DNA from: Galbitalea sp. SE-J8
Lineage (GTDB): Bacteria > Actinomycetota > Actinomycetes > Actinomycetales > Microbacteriaceae
Assembly: GCF_030345695.1 (NCBI RefSeq)
Contig: NZ_JAUASV010000004.1
Coordinates: forward strand, 1-64,000
DNA length: 64,000 nt
Direction: 5' to 3'
Of the stretch, positions 49,708 to 58,630 are shown in pieces. Numbering within the stretch: position 1 is the first letter of the stretch; the number at the start of each line of letters is the position of its first letter. A model generated the notes under the pieces. The model was not told where the DNA came from and ran no database searches. It was given only the letters and a program-made list of their open reading frames with translations. A program made the position numbers and the translations under genes.

Positions 49708-52700
49708 CTACTCCGAACCGGCCGCGGCGGCCCTCGCGCGGCGCGCCCGCCGCGCATCCCGACGCTCGCGTCGTCCGAAGACGGCCCAGTACAGCGTCGG
49801 CAGCACGATGAGCGTCAGCACCGTCGACGACACCAGGCCGCCGATGACGACGAGCGCGAGCGGCTGCGAGATGAAGCCGCCGTGACCCGTGATGCCGGTC
49901 GCCGAGGGCACGAGCGCGAAGATCGTCGCGAGCGCCGTCATCAGGATGGGGCGCAGGCGTCGCGCGGCGCCGTGCACGATCGCGTCGCGCACGCCCGAGC
50001 CGCGCGACCGGTACTGGTTCACGAGGTCGATGAGCACGATCGCGTTCGTCACGACGATGCCGACGAGCATGATGACGCCGATGATGCTCGGCACGCCGAG
50101 CGGCGTCGACGTGACGACCTGCAGCAGGATCGCGCCCGTCGCCGCGAACGGCACCGACACGAGCAGGAGCAGCGGCTGCAGCAGGCTCTTGAACGTCGCG
50201 ACCATGATCACGTAGACGATGAGGATCGACGCGAGCAGCGCGAGCCCGAGCTGCAGGAACGCGTCCGACTGGTCGCTCGTGACGCCGCCGATCTCGGCCG
50301 AGGCGCTGTCGGGCAGGTCGACCGCGTCGACCGCCTTCGTCACCGCAGCGGATGCCGCCCCCACGTCGTCGCCGTTCGGGGTCACCGTGACGGTGGAGGT
50401 GCGCACGCCCTTCTCGGTCGTGATGCTCGCGGGCGTCTGCTCGACGGAGACGTCAGCGATCGTCGACAGCTTCACGGGGCCGTCCGCGGTCGGGACCTCG
50501 AACGCCTTCAGGTCTGCCTGCGTTGTCGGCCGCGCCGAATCGTTCAGGTAGATCGAGAGCGTCGTGTCGTCGACCTCCACGCTGCCGACCGAGCTCGGGT
50601 TCATCGCGGCGGTCACGATCCGGCCGACCTGCAGCTCGCTGAGCCCCTTCGCGGCGGCCTTCGCGCGGTCGACCGCGACCCGCAGGTACGGCTGCGTGGT
50701 CGCGAGGTCGCTCGTCGCCTGCGCCGTCACGTCGAGGCCCTTGACGGCGTCGAGCACGGCGTCCGAGGCGGTCGTCAGGTCGGCGGCGGTCGCCGCGCGC
50801 ACCGTGATCGCGATGTCCGACGACGTGAAGCCGCCGCCCCCGCCGCTGCCGATCGTCACGTCGCCGACGTCGTCGAGGCCGTCGATCGCGGTGCGCACGC
50901 GATCCTGCACGGCCTCCTGGTCGGCATCCGCGTCGGTCGTGATCGAGAACGTGGCTCCGCCGCTCGAGCCGAACGACGCGAACGAGCCGCCGCTCGTCGA
51001 GCCGAGCGAGAGCTGCACGATGTCGACGCCCTTCACGTCGAGCAGGGCGTGCTCGACCGTCGTCGCCGCGGCGTCCTGCACGTCGAGGCTCGTGCCCGCG
51101 GGCAGCTCCTGCGAGACGGTGAGGGTGTTCTGGCCGCTCGAGCCGAGGAAGTTCGTCTTCAGGCTCGGCACGAGGCCGAGCGTGCCGACGAGCACGAGGA
51201 TCGCCGCGACGATCACGAGCGCGGGGAATCGCAGCGTCCAGCGGATGACGGGCAGGTAGACCCGCTGGAGCGCGTTCGGGCGGTCCAGCTCGTCGATCGC
51301 GGCATCCGCCCCGGTCGCGGTGGCCGGGGCGAGCCGGGCGGCGTGCGCGTGCTCGGCGATCTCGCGCTTCGACGCCCGCGTGCCGAGGAACCAGTACGCG
51401 AGCACCGGCACGATCGTCAGCGCGACGAAGAGGGATGCGGCGAGCGCGATCGTCACCGTCAGCGCGAACGGGCGGAACAGCTCGCCGACCTCGGACCCGA
51501 CGAGCGCGAGCGGCAGGAACACCGCGACCGTGGTCAGGGTGGAGGCGGTCACGGCTCCCGCGACCTCGCGCACGGCGGCGCGGATCGAGACGATCTTCGC
51601 CGCCTTCGGGTCCGCGTCGAACGCGCCGGCGAGCCGGTCGGCCGTGATGTGCCGCTTGATGTTCTCGATGACGACGATCGAGTCGTCGACGACGCGGCCG
51701 ATCGCGATCGTGAGCGCGCCGAGCGTGAGGATGTTGAGCGTGTAGCCCGTCGCCCACATGCCGATGAACGTGATGAGCACGCTCACCGGGATCGACACCG
51801 CCGTCACGAGCGTCGAGCGGATCGAGAGCAGGAACACGAGGATGACGATGACCGCGAAGACGAGGCCGAGCACGCCCTCCTGGGCGAGCGACTCGATCGA
51901 CTGCTCGATGTAGGGCGCCTGGTCGAACACGACCGTGAAGGTCGTGCCGCCGCCGACCGCCTTCTGCAGGTCGGGCAGCGCGTCGGTGACCTCGCGCGAG
52001 ATGTCGACCGTGTTGCCCGCGGCCGCCTTCGAGACGGAGATCGTCACGCTCGGCTCGCCGTTGACCCGCGAGATGCCCGTCACGGGGTCGTCGACGATCT
52101 TCACGGACGCGACGTCCCCGATCGTGTGCACGTCGGCATCCGGCACCTGGGCGGTCGTCGACGTGCCGCCGGGGATGAGCGACGGCACCGACTGCGCGGT
52201 CGTCGCGCCGAGCACCGGGAGCTTCTCGATGTCCTGCACCGAGTGCAGCTGCACGCCCGCCTGCACCGTGAGCGTCTGGCCGTGCTCGGTGATCTCGCCC
52301 GAGGGCAGCAGCACGCCGTTGGCGGACAGCGCATCCGTGATCGCCTGGTTCGTGAGGCCGAGGCGGGCGAGCTCGTCGGCGTCGGGCGTGATCTGCACGC
52401 GCTGACCCGTGGCGCCGATGAGGCTCGCGTCGCTCACGCCGCCGAGGTCGCGCAGGTCGGGCAGCGTGGACGACTCGATGCGGTCGGCGAGCTCGGTCGG
52501 GTCGAGATCGCTCGTCACGGCGATCTGCACGGCCGGCAGGTCGGCGAAGCTGAACGTCAGCACCTGCGGGTCGACGTCGTCGGGCAGGCGGTTGGCGATG
52601 CGGTTGATCGCCGACTGCACCTTCTGCTCGGCGGTCGCGAGGTTCGTGCCGTACTCGAACGACGCGGTCACGGTCGACGTGTTCGTGCTCGACGTCGCGG

Positions 52701-52944
52701 TCGTCGACTCGAGCCCGTCGACGTTCTGGATCGCCGACTCGATCGGCGTCGACACGTCGTGCTCGACGACGTCGGGGCTCGCGCCCGGGTAGCTCGTGGC
52801 GACGAAGAGCTGCGGCAGCGAGATCGACGGGAACAGCTCCTGCTTGAGCGTCGTGATCGAGATGCCGCCGAACAGGGCGGCGCAGATCGTGATGAGCGCG
52901 ATGAGCGAGCGGTTACGCAGGCTGAACACGGAGAGCAGGTGCAC
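49708..52944 (-). CDS. RND-family efflux transporter permease (AcrB/SwrC type)
   Basis: A 1078-residue pump with a transmembrane helix at each half start (NRSLIALITICAALFGGISI; TLRFPALVIVAAILVLVGTL), large extracytoplasmic porter domains (LPQLFVATSYPGASPDVVEH), and helix clusters with ALTIAIGRVVDDSIVVIENI, which carries acidic residues of the proton relay. It is a full-length HAE1-like protein without an adjacent membrane-fusion protein or outer-membrane channel, as expected in a Gram-positive, where SwrC-like pumps work alone. GTG 52944 has GGGAG upstream; the longer frame to 52968 is less likely. Confidence 0.93.
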   Translation of the reverse strand: MHLLSVFSLRNRSLIALITICAALFGGISITTLKQELFPSISLPQLFVATSYPGASPDVVEHDVSTPIESAIQNVDGLESTTATSSTNTSTVTASFEYGTNLATAEQKVQSAINRIANRLPDDVDPQVLTFSFADLPAVQIAVTSDLDPTELADRIESSTLPDLRDLGGVSDASLIGATGQRVQITPDADELARLGLTNQAITDALSANGVLLPSGEITEHGQTLTVQAGVQLHSVQDIEKLPVLGATTAQSVPSLIPGGTSTTAQVPDADVHTIGDVASVKIVDDPVTGISRVNGEPSVTISVSKAAAGNTVDISREVTDALPDLQKAVGGGTTFTVVFDQAPYIEQSIESLAQEGVLGLVFAVIVILVFLLSIRSTLVTAVSIPVSVLITFIGMWATGYTLNILTLGALTIAIGRVVDDSIVVIENIKRHITADRLAGAFDADPKAAKIVSIRAAVREVAGAVTASTLTTVAVFLPLALVGSEVGELFRPFALTVTIALAASLFVALTIVPVLAYWFLGTRASKREIAEHAHAARLAPATATGADAAIDELDRPNALQRVYLPVIRWTLRFPALVIVAAILVLVGTLGLVPSLKTNFLGSSGQNTLTVSQELPAGTSLDVQDAAATTVEHALLDVKGVDIVQLSLGSTSGGSFASFGSSGGATFSITTDADADQEAVQDRVRTAIDGLDDVGDVTIGSGGGGGFTSSDIAITVRAATAADLTTASDAVLDAVKGLDVTAQATSDLATTQPYLRVAVDRAKAAAKGLSELQVGRIVTAAMNPSSVGSVEVDDTTLSIYLNDSARPTTQADLKAFEVPTADGPVKLSTIADVSVEQTPASITTEKGVRTSTVTVTPNGDDVGAASAAVTKAVDAVDLPDSASAEIGGVTSDQSDAFLQLGLALLASILIVYVIMVATFKSLLQPLLLLVSVPFAATGAILLQVVTSTPLGVPSIIGVIMLVGIVVTNAIVLIDLVNQYRSRGSGVRDAIVHGAARRLRPILMTALATIFALVPSATGITGHGGFISQPLALVVIGGLVSSTVLTLIVLPTLYWAVFGRRERRDARRARRARAAAAGSE

Positions 52945-53069
52945 GGAATCTCCCGGGTGCGTGAGCACGGATGCTGTGGGCAGGGCGGCACGGCATCGTG
53001 CGCCGTTCAGTCTTCCGCACCCGGACTACTCCCCGGGGATGAATCCGCCCCCCTCCTCTCGCCCCCGCC

Positions 53070-53159
53070 ACAACGGATTTCACGGAGATTCGTCGCCGGC
53101 ACTGCGTGGAGCCCGCTGGTCGTGGGGTCAACCACGCGGATCTCCGTGAAATCCGTTGT
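53070..53159. repeat. 90-bp inverted-repeat element, copy 3
   Basis: Perfect 20-bp arms at 53070-53089 and 53140-53159 are identical to those of copy 1, with an unrelated 50-base loop. It lies 40 bases after the MocR gene stop and 126 bases before the RND start, between two genes on the minus strand. Confidence 0.85.
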
Positions 53160-53198
53160 GCGGCCGGGGGCGTCCCGGGGGCGGGGGGGGCGGCGGGG

Positions 53199-54617
53199 TC
53201 AGACGACCTCGGCGAGGAAGCTCGGGTCGGCGAAGGTGTCGGGCACGAGCGTGACCCAGGCGTCGCGCAGGGCGGCGACCGCGGCATCCGTCTCCTGCGC
53301 GCTGTAGCTGATCGGCAGGCGCAGGAAGCGCTCGAACGCGCCGTCGACGCCGAAGCGCGGGCCTGCGGCGAGCAGCAGCCCGCGAGTGCGCGCGGCGAGC
53401 ACGAGCTGGGAGCTCACGGGCGCGCCGAGGTTGATCCACGCGGTGAGGCCGCCCTGCACGCGCGGCACCCTCCACTCCGGGATCGCGTCGGCGAGCGCCC
53501 GCTCGAGGTGATCGCGCCCGGCGCGCAGCTGCTCGCGGCGCACCGCGATGATGTCGTCGTAGCGCTCGAGCAGGTCCGCGACGACGAGCTGCTCGAGGAT
53601 CGGCGTGCCGAGATCGCTCGTGCTGCGCGCCCGCACGAGCCGCTGGATGACGCTGCGCTCGGCGCGGATCCAGCCGATGCGGATGCCGCCCCACAGCGTC
53701 TTGCCGACGCTGCCGATCGTGATCGCGAGCTTCGCGGGGTCGAACGCCGCGAACGGCGCCACGTCGGGTGCGTCGATGGCGAGCTCGGCCATCGTCTCGT
53801 CGGCGACGAGCACGGTGCCCTGCCGGGCCGCGAGGGTGAGCGTGCGCTCACGCAGCTCCGGGCTCATCGACCGGCCGGTCGGGTTGTGGAAGTCGGGCAT
53901 CAGGTAGCCGAGCGTCGGGCTCACTCCGCGCAGCACCTGATCGAGCACGTCCTCATCCCAGCCGGCGTCGGCGCTCACGGGCACGGTGGCGACGCGGGCG
54001 CCCGCAGCGCGCAGCGCGTCGATGGCGTGCGGGTAGCTCGGCGCCTCGATGAGCGCGCGGTCCCCGCGGGACAGCAGCGTGCGGGTGACGAGGCCGATCG
54101 CGCTCTGGGCGCCGACCGTGACCATGACCTGGTCGGCATCCGTCGGCAGCCCGCGCCGGGTGTAGCGCTCGGCGATCGCGGAGCGCAACTCGGGCAGGCC
54201 GACGGGGTCGAACCCGGAATCGCCGAGGTGCGCGGGCAGCCGATCGGCCGCCCGGCGCACCGCGTCGGCGATGTCGGGGATCGCGGGCAGCGCCGCCTTG
54301 CTGAAGTCGAGGTAGCCGGGCCGGTGCGCGTCGAGGTTCACGGGCGCGCGGCCGGGCAGGCGGGCGACGCTGCCCGATCCGCGCACGCTGTCGAGATAGC
54401 CCGCCTCGCGCAGGTGGGCGTAGGCCGCCGTGATCGTCGTGCGGCTCACCCGTAGCGCCTCGGCGAGCTCGCGCTCGGCGGGCAGGCGGCTCGCGATCGG
54501 CACGCGGCCGTCGAGCACGAGCAGGCGGATGCGGTCGGCGAGCGCCGCGTAGGCGGGTCCGGTCGTGCGCCAGTCGTCGAGCAGGAGCCGGAGCGCGCGG
54601 GCCGAGATCGCCGTCAT
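53199..54617 (-). CDS. yczR: MocR-type (GntR plus aminotransferase) regulator
   Basis: A 472-residue fusion. A winged-helix GntR domain (residues 20-80: LADRIRLLVLDGRVPIASRL, PAERELAEALRVSRTTITAA) is joined to a fold-type I aminotransferase-like domain with SPTLGYLMPDFHNPTGR, VLVADETMAEL and the PLP lysine K306 in GSVGKTLWGG. MocR regulators sense PLP-type ligands. ATG 54617 is chosen over an upstream frame. It is divergent from a YczE-like membrane protein gene, the known YczR/YczE arrangement, with ATTGG repeats between them. Confidence 0.9.
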   Translation of the reverse strand: MTAISARALRLLLDDWRTTGPAYAALADRIRLLVLDGRVPIASRLPAERELAEALRVSRTTITAAYAHLREAGYLDSVRGSGSVARLPGRAPVNLDAHRPGYLDFSKAALPAIPDIADAVRRAADRLPAHLGDSGFDPVGLPELRSAIAERYTRRGLPTDADQVMVTVGAQSAIGLVTRTLLSRGDRALIEAPSYPHAIDALRAAGARVATVPVSADAGWDEDVLDQVLRGVSPTLGYLMPDFHNPTGRSMSPELRERTLTLAARQGTVLVADETMAELAIDAPDVAPFAAFDPAKLAITIGSVGKTLWGGIRIGWIRAERSVIQRLVRARSTSDLGTPILEQLVVADLLERYDDIIAVRREQLRAGRDHLERALADAIPEWRVPRVQGGLTAWINLGAPVSSQLVLAARTRGLLLAAGPRFGVDGAFERFLRLPISYSAQETDAAVAALRDAWVTLVPDTFADPSFLAEVV

Positions 54618-54635
54618 GCGAGCCAGAGTAGCGGC

Positions 54636-54671
54636 ATTGGCCTCTTTCGCAAGAGCCAATATCTCTATTGG
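54636..54671. promoter_or_regulatory. Candidate MocR binding region (ATTGG repeats)
   Basis: ATTGGCCTCTT, TCGC and AAGAGCCAAT form a near-perfect inverted repeat (54636-54660), followed by a direct copy CTATTGG (54665-54671). Mixed inverted and direct repeats of this type are typical for MocR regulators. It lies between the divergent MocR and YczE-like genes. Confidence 0.65.
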
Positions 54672-54679
54672 ATATCTGC

Positions 54680-55318
54680 ATGCTCGCGCGCCGCCTCACC
54701 CAGCTCCTCGTCGGGCTGTTCGTCTACGGCATCGCGATCGCCATGATGGTGCGCGCCGAGATCGGCGTGGAGCCGTGGGACGTGCTGACCCTCGGCATCG
54801 ACCGGCACAGCGGGTGGGGCTTCGGTCTGCTCACGAACCTCATCGGGCTCACGGTGCTGCTGCTCTGGATCCCGCTGCGCCAGCGTCCCGGGGTCGGCAC
54901 GGTGCTCAACATCCTGCTCGTCGGGCCGAGCGCCGAGGTCGGGCTCTGGCTCATCCCGCACCCGCCGCTGTGGTGGCAGCAGTGGCTGCTGTTCGCGGGC
55001 GGCATGGTCGTGCTGGCCATCGCATCCGGTCTCTACATCGGCGCCCGGCTGGGCCCGGGCCCGCGCGACGGCCTGATGACCGGCGTCGTGGCGCGCACCG
55101 GCTGGCCGATCTGGATCGTGCGCACGGCGATCGAGGCGAGCGTGCTGCTCGGCGGCTGGCTGCTCGGCGGCAACGTCGGCCTCGGCACGATCGCCGTGGT
55201 GCTCGGCATCGGACCGCTCGTGGGGTTCACCATCCCGCGGATGCGGATCCCGGAGCGACCGCGCCGCGGACCGGATGACGACGGCGGCACCGCGCCCGTT
55301 CCGTCGCCCGCCGCGTGA
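54680..55318 (+). CDS. yczE: YczE-family membrane protein
   Basis: A 212-residue protein with about five or six hydrophobic helices. LTQLLVGLFVYGIAIAMMVR, AEIGVEPWDVLTLGIDRHSG and LGPGPRDGLMTGVV are hallmark segments of YczE/YyaS/YitT-like membrane proteins. Their exact transport role is not established. It is divergently paired with the MocR regulator, a conserved partnership in Gram-positives, and likely controlled by it. ATG 54680 is chosen; a TTG at 54668 is possible. The C-terminal tail is Arg/Pro-rich. Confidence 0.85.
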   Translation: MLARRLTQLLVGLFVYGIAIAMMVRAEIGVEPWDVLTLGIDRHSGWGFGLLTNLIGLTVLLLWIPLRQRPGVGTVLNILLVGPSAEVGLWLIPHPPLWWQQWLLFAGGMVVLAIASGLYIGARLGPGPRDGLMTGVVARTGWPIWIVRTAIEASVLLGGWLLGGNVGLGTIAVVLGIGPLVGFTIPRMRIPERPRRGPDDDGGTAPVPSPAA

Positions 55319-55457
55319 CGCGCCCCGGGGCGGCGGGGTCGGCGCGCTCGACGGGATGGCCCCCGGGGGCGGCACCGGGCGAGCGCGGGGCGCGGGGCAG
55401 ACCGGGCGGGCGGGGCGGCGCAGGGCCGGGCGGGCGGCGCAGGGCCGGGCGGGCCGC

Positions 55458-56234
55458 TCAGCCGACGGCGCGCGCGACATACGCGGCGAGGGCGTCGCGC
55501 ACGAAGGCCGCACCGGCCTCGCCCCCGTAGTTCGCCGCGAAGCGCGGGTCCGCGACGTACAACTCGCCGAGACCGAGCAGGTAGCCGTCGGTCGGGCCGT
55601 CCGGGTACCCCGGTGTGCCGGGGATGCCGGCGAGCCACTCGGCGTGACGCGCGGCGAGGGCGAGCGCCTCGTCGCCGGCGGGGTCGACGCCGCGGGTCGC
55701 GGCATCCGTCCAATCCGCGGCGAGCGCGGCCTGCGCCGCCCGCCAGTCGCGCTGCCCGGCCTCGCCGAGCCCGCGCCACCAGGTGTCGCCCGAGGCGTAC
55801 GCGTCGCGGCCCCAGCGCCTCTCGACCTCCTCCCGGTGCTCGGTGTGGTCGAATCCGTCGAACATCTGCTCCGCCATGAGCGGGCTCCCTCCTCTCCGTG
55901 AACGGATGGTGGCCTCGACGCTCGAGATCCGCCGGTCGAGCCGACCGCGCTCCGCGCGCAGCACCTCGACGTGCGCAATGAGCGCCGCAGTGTGGTCGCG
56001 CCGGCCGGCGAGCACGTCGGCGATCGTCGGCAGTCCGAGGCCCAGGTCGCGCAGCAGCAGGATGCGCTGCAGCGCAGCGAGCGCCTCGGCGTCGTAGTAG
56101 CGGTGTCCGTTCGCCGCGACGCGTGTGGGCCTCAGCAGGCCGATCGCGTCGTAGTGCCGGAGCGTGCGCGTGGTCGTGCCGGCGAGGCGCGCGACGTCGG
56201 CGATCGAGCGGTCGGCGGCATCCGTTCTGTCCAT
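55458..56234 (-). CDS. MerR-family regulator with TipAS-like ligand domain
   Basis: A 258-residue protein. The N-terminal MerR helix-turn-helix and wing are IADVARLAGTTTRTLRHYDA, IGLLRPTRVAANGHRYYDAE, followed by a coiled-coil dimer helix (ALIAHVEVLRAERGRLDRRI). The C-terminal 120 residues (EVERRWGRDAYASGDTWWRG to FVRDALAAYVARAVG) resemble the TipAS domain, which captures thiopeptide or related antibiotics. ATG 56234 is chosen because a MerR-style promoter with a long spacer lies just upstream; the transcript would be nearly leaderless. It probably activates its own gene on drug binding. Confidence 0.85.
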   Translation of the reverse strand: MDRTDAADRSIADVARLAGTTTRTLRHYDAIGLLRPTRVAANGHRYYDAEALAALQRILLLRDLGLGLPTIADVLAGRRDHTAALIAHVEVLRAERGRLDRRISSVEATIRSRRGGSPLMAEQMFDGFDHTEHREEVERRWGRDAYASGDTWWRGLGEAGQRDWRAAQAALAADWTDAATRGVDPAGDEALALAARHAEWLAGIPGTPGYPDGPTDGYLLGLGELYVADPRFAANYGGEAGAAFVRDALAAYVARAVG

Positions 56235-56249
56235 GGCGACGACGGTAGG

Positions 56250-56268
56250 CGTTGACGCAGCGTCAACG
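56250..56268 (-). promoter_or_regulatory. MerR-type operator in a 19-bp-spacer promoter
   Basis: A perfect palindrome CGTTGACGC-a-GCGTCAACG lies between a TTGACG (-35) and TACCGT (-10) spaced 19 bp apart on the minus strand. A lengthened spacer with a central palindrome is characteristic of MerR-activated promoters. The -10 is about seven bases from the MerR ATG. Confidence 0.65.
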
Positions 56269-56353
56269 TCAACGTCAAGCGGGGTCGGGTTTCGAGACGC
56301 CGGCCCGCGGCGCTCGCGGCAGCGGGTGCGGGTGTTGCGCGATCGCGAACTCG

Positions 56354-56391
56354 CGATATATCGTGTCTCTCGCCGAACGCGATATATCGCG
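56354..56391. promoter_or_regulatory. Paired PadR-type operators
   Basis: Two palindromes, CGATATATCG (56354-56363) and CGCGATATATCGCG (56378-56391), have centres 26 bp apart, about 50-90 bases upstream of the DUF4097 gene start. AT-rich cores flanked by CG are unusual in this GC-rich DNA. They likely serve PadR autoregulation. Confidence 0.7.
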
Positions 56392-56440
56392 TCCAGCCTC
56401 GGACAGCAGACCAGCAACGACAGACAAGCAAGGAGTGGCC

Positions 56441-57244
56441 ATGCCCCAGGAGAAGTGGCTCGTCGACGGGCCGCAGACCATCGACATCGACTCGGCGGTG
56501 CGCCGCCTCAAGGTGAGCCTCGTCGCGGGACGCGTCGACATCGTCGGACACGACGAGCCGACCACGCGTGTCGAGGTGCACTCGATCGCCGGCAAGGAGA
56601 TCAAGGTCTCGCTCACCGACGGCGTGCTCGAGATCGACCATCCGCAGCTGAACTGGGACAACTGGCTCGACGTGTTCAAGAGTTTCCGCGGCAGCGCTCG
56701 CGTCGACGTGAGCGTGCTCGTGCCGCGCGAGGTCGAGCTCAAGTTCGGCGTGGTGAGCGCGAACGCCCTCGTCGCGGGCCTCAACGGCGACGCGAACGTC
56801 TCGACCGTGTCGGGGGACGTCGTGGTCGACGGCATCAACGGCGACCTGCAGATCAACTCCGTCGGCGGCGAGCTCAGCGTGCAGAACCACTACGGCGTCG
56901 TGAACGCGCACTCGATCAGCGGCGACATCACCGTCGCGGGCGAGCTGATGCGCTTCACCGGCGACACGGTGAGCGGCGACACCTACCTCGACCTCGACGG
57001 CATCCCGGATGAGGTGCGCGTCAACTCCGTGAGCGGCAGCGTCACGGCGCGCCTCGCATCCGGCACCCCGGCGCAGTACCGCATGAACACCGTGAGCGGA
57101 CGTCTCCAGCTCGACGACGCCACGGTCACGGGCGTGCACGGCTCGTACACGAGCAAGTACGGCGAGCTCTCCGGCCGCTGGGTCGAGGTCAAGGCCAACA
57201 CCGTCTCGGGCGACATCAGCGTGTTGCACGCGGTGACGGCATGA
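56441..57244 (+). CDS. DUF4097 beta-helical protein
   Basis: A 267-residue protein without a signal peptide or membrane helix. Repeated strands such as NVSTVSGDVVVDGINGDLQI, AHSISGDITVAGE, RVNSVSGSVTARLASG and NTVSGRLQL form a right-handed beta-helix-like ladder with an SGD/SG motif at each turn, the pattern of DUF4097/DUF4098 proteins. The function is unknown; related genes often pair with PadR or PspC proteins in envelope-stress loci. The ATG has AAGGAG upstream. The stop overlaps the PadR start (ATGA). Confidence 0.85.
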   Translation: MPQEKWLVDGPQTIDIDSAVRRLKVSLVAGRVDIVGHDEPTTRVEVHSIAGKEIKVSLTDGVLEIDHPQLNWDNWLDVFKSFRGSARVDVSVLVPREVELKFGVVSANALVAGLNGDANVSTVSGDVVVDGINGDLQINSVGGELSVQNHYGVVNAHSISGDITVAGELMRFTGDTVSGDTYLDLDGIPDEVRVNSVSGSVTARLASGTPAQYRMNTVSGRLQLDDATVTGVHGSYTSKYGELSGRWVEVKANTVSGDISVLHAVTA

Positions 57245-57861
57245 CCCCCGCCGTCTTCGCCCACGGACACCTGCGGCTCTACCTGCTGAGCCTGCTCGCG
57301 GTGCGTCCGATGCACGGGTACGACCTGATCCAGGCCCTCGGGGAGCGCTTCGGCGGCACGTACACGCCGAGCGCCGGCACGATCTACCCGCGCCTGGCCA
57401 AGCTCGAGGACGAGGGCCTCGTCGTCAAGAGCACCGAGGGACGCCGCAGCATCTACGAGATCACGGATGCCGGACGCGCCGAGCTCGCGGCGCGCGAGGG
57501 CGAGCTCGACGACATCGAGACCGACGTCACCGACTCGGTGCGCCGCCTCGCGTCGGAGGTGCGGGAGTCCGTCGAGGATGCCATGCGCACGCTGCGCGCG
57601 GAGCTCGCCTCGGCCGCGCGCGAGGCTCGTGACGACGCCCGGGTCTCGGGTCGTGCGACCCGCGCCGACCCGGCGAGCGAGCGCTCCCAGGAACGCCAGC
57701 GGCTCTCCGAGGCCGAGGGTCAGATCACGACGTTCCGCGCGCAGCTGCGCGGCGACCTGCGTCGCGGCGCGGTCACCGTCGAGACGGTCACGGTGCTCGC
57801 CCGGGGCCTCGCGGCCCTGCGCACCGAGGTGCTCGCGACGCTGCGCACGCCCTCCGCGTGA
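57241..57861 (+). CDS. PadR-family transcriptional regulator
   Basis: A 206-residue regulator. The winged helix is LRLYLLSLLAVRPMHGYDLI, QALGERFGGTYTPSAGTIYP and RLAKLEDEGLVVKSTEGRRS, a textbook PadR pattern. A long helical C-terminus (RRLASEVRESVEDAMRTLRA and onward) provides dimerisation. It is coupled to DUF4097 by a four-base overlap and probably represses the operon through the CGATATATCG sites at 56354-56391. It is followed by a large dyad-repeat array. Confidence 0.92.
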   Translation: MTPAVFAHGHLRLYLLSLLAVRPMHGYDLIQALGERFGGTYTPSAGTIYPRLAKLEDEGLVVKSTEGRRSIYEITDAGRAELAAREGELDDIETDVTDSVRRLASEVRESVEDAMRTLRAELASAAREARDDARVSGRATRADPASERSQERQRLSEAEGQITTFRAQLRGDLRRGAVTVETVTVLARGLAALRTEVLATLRTPSA

Positions 57862-57867
57862 GCGCGG

Positions 57868-58620
57868 CTCCTCCCGCCGGTTGAGGAGCGCCCGAGCGCA
57901 GCGAAGTCGCGACCCCTCCGCTGGTTGAGGAGCGCCCGAGCGCAGCGAGGTCGCGACCCGAAACCACCCCTCCCCGCGATCAAACCACCATGGTTTCGAG
58001 ACGCCGGCTCGCTGCGCTCGCGGGCTCCTCAACCAGCGGGACCGCGACGCGGGCTCCTGCGCAACCCGCGTCTCGAAACCACCCCTCACACGATCGAACC
58101 ACCATGGTTTCGAGACGCCGACTCGCTGCGCTCGCGGGCTCCTCAACCAGCGGGAAGGCGACGCCGGCTCCTCAACCAGCGCGACCACCCAACCCCCGGA
58201 AGGCGCAGCGAGGTCGCGACCCGACCGCCGGTTGAGGAGCGCCCGAGCGCAGCGAGGTCGCGTCTCGAAACCACCCCTCCCGCGATCGAACCGTCATGGT
58301 TTCGAGACGCCGGCTCGCTGCGCTCGCGGGCTCCTCAACCAGCGGGACCGCGACGCGGGCTCCTCAACCAGCGCGACCGCGACGCGGGCTCCTCAACCAG
58401 CGCGACCACCCAACCCCCGGAAGGCGCAGCGAGGTCGCGACCCCTCCCGCCGGTGGAGGAGCGCCCGAGCGCAGCGAGGTCGCGTCTCGAAACCACCCCT
58501 CCCCGCGATCAAACCACCATGGTTTCGAGACGCCGGCTCGCTGCGCTCGCGGGCTCCTCAACCAGCGGGACCGCGACGCCGGCTCGCTGCGCTCGCGGGC
58601 TCCTCAACCCGTGTGCGGGC
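57868..58620. repeat. Large dyad repeat array before the KimA-like gene
   Basis: About 750 bp of the dispersed dyad element in its GGTTGAGGAGCGCCCGAGCG and TCTCGAAACCACC version, with the mirrored ATGGTTTCGAGACGCC, CTCGCTGCGCTCGCGGGC and CTCCTCAACCAGCG. Roughly four complete dyads and several partial ones are present. Reading frames stay open through it by composition only. It separates padR from the permease gene, so the permease promoter, if local, must lie inside or at its end. Confidence 0.9.
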
Positions 58621-58630
58621 CCAGCCCGCG

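Noticed and set aside
57868-58620. Open frames through the dyad array as genes
   Set aside because: They encode only repeated ETPARCARGLLNQRD-type peptide from the repeat itself, without start signals or domains.
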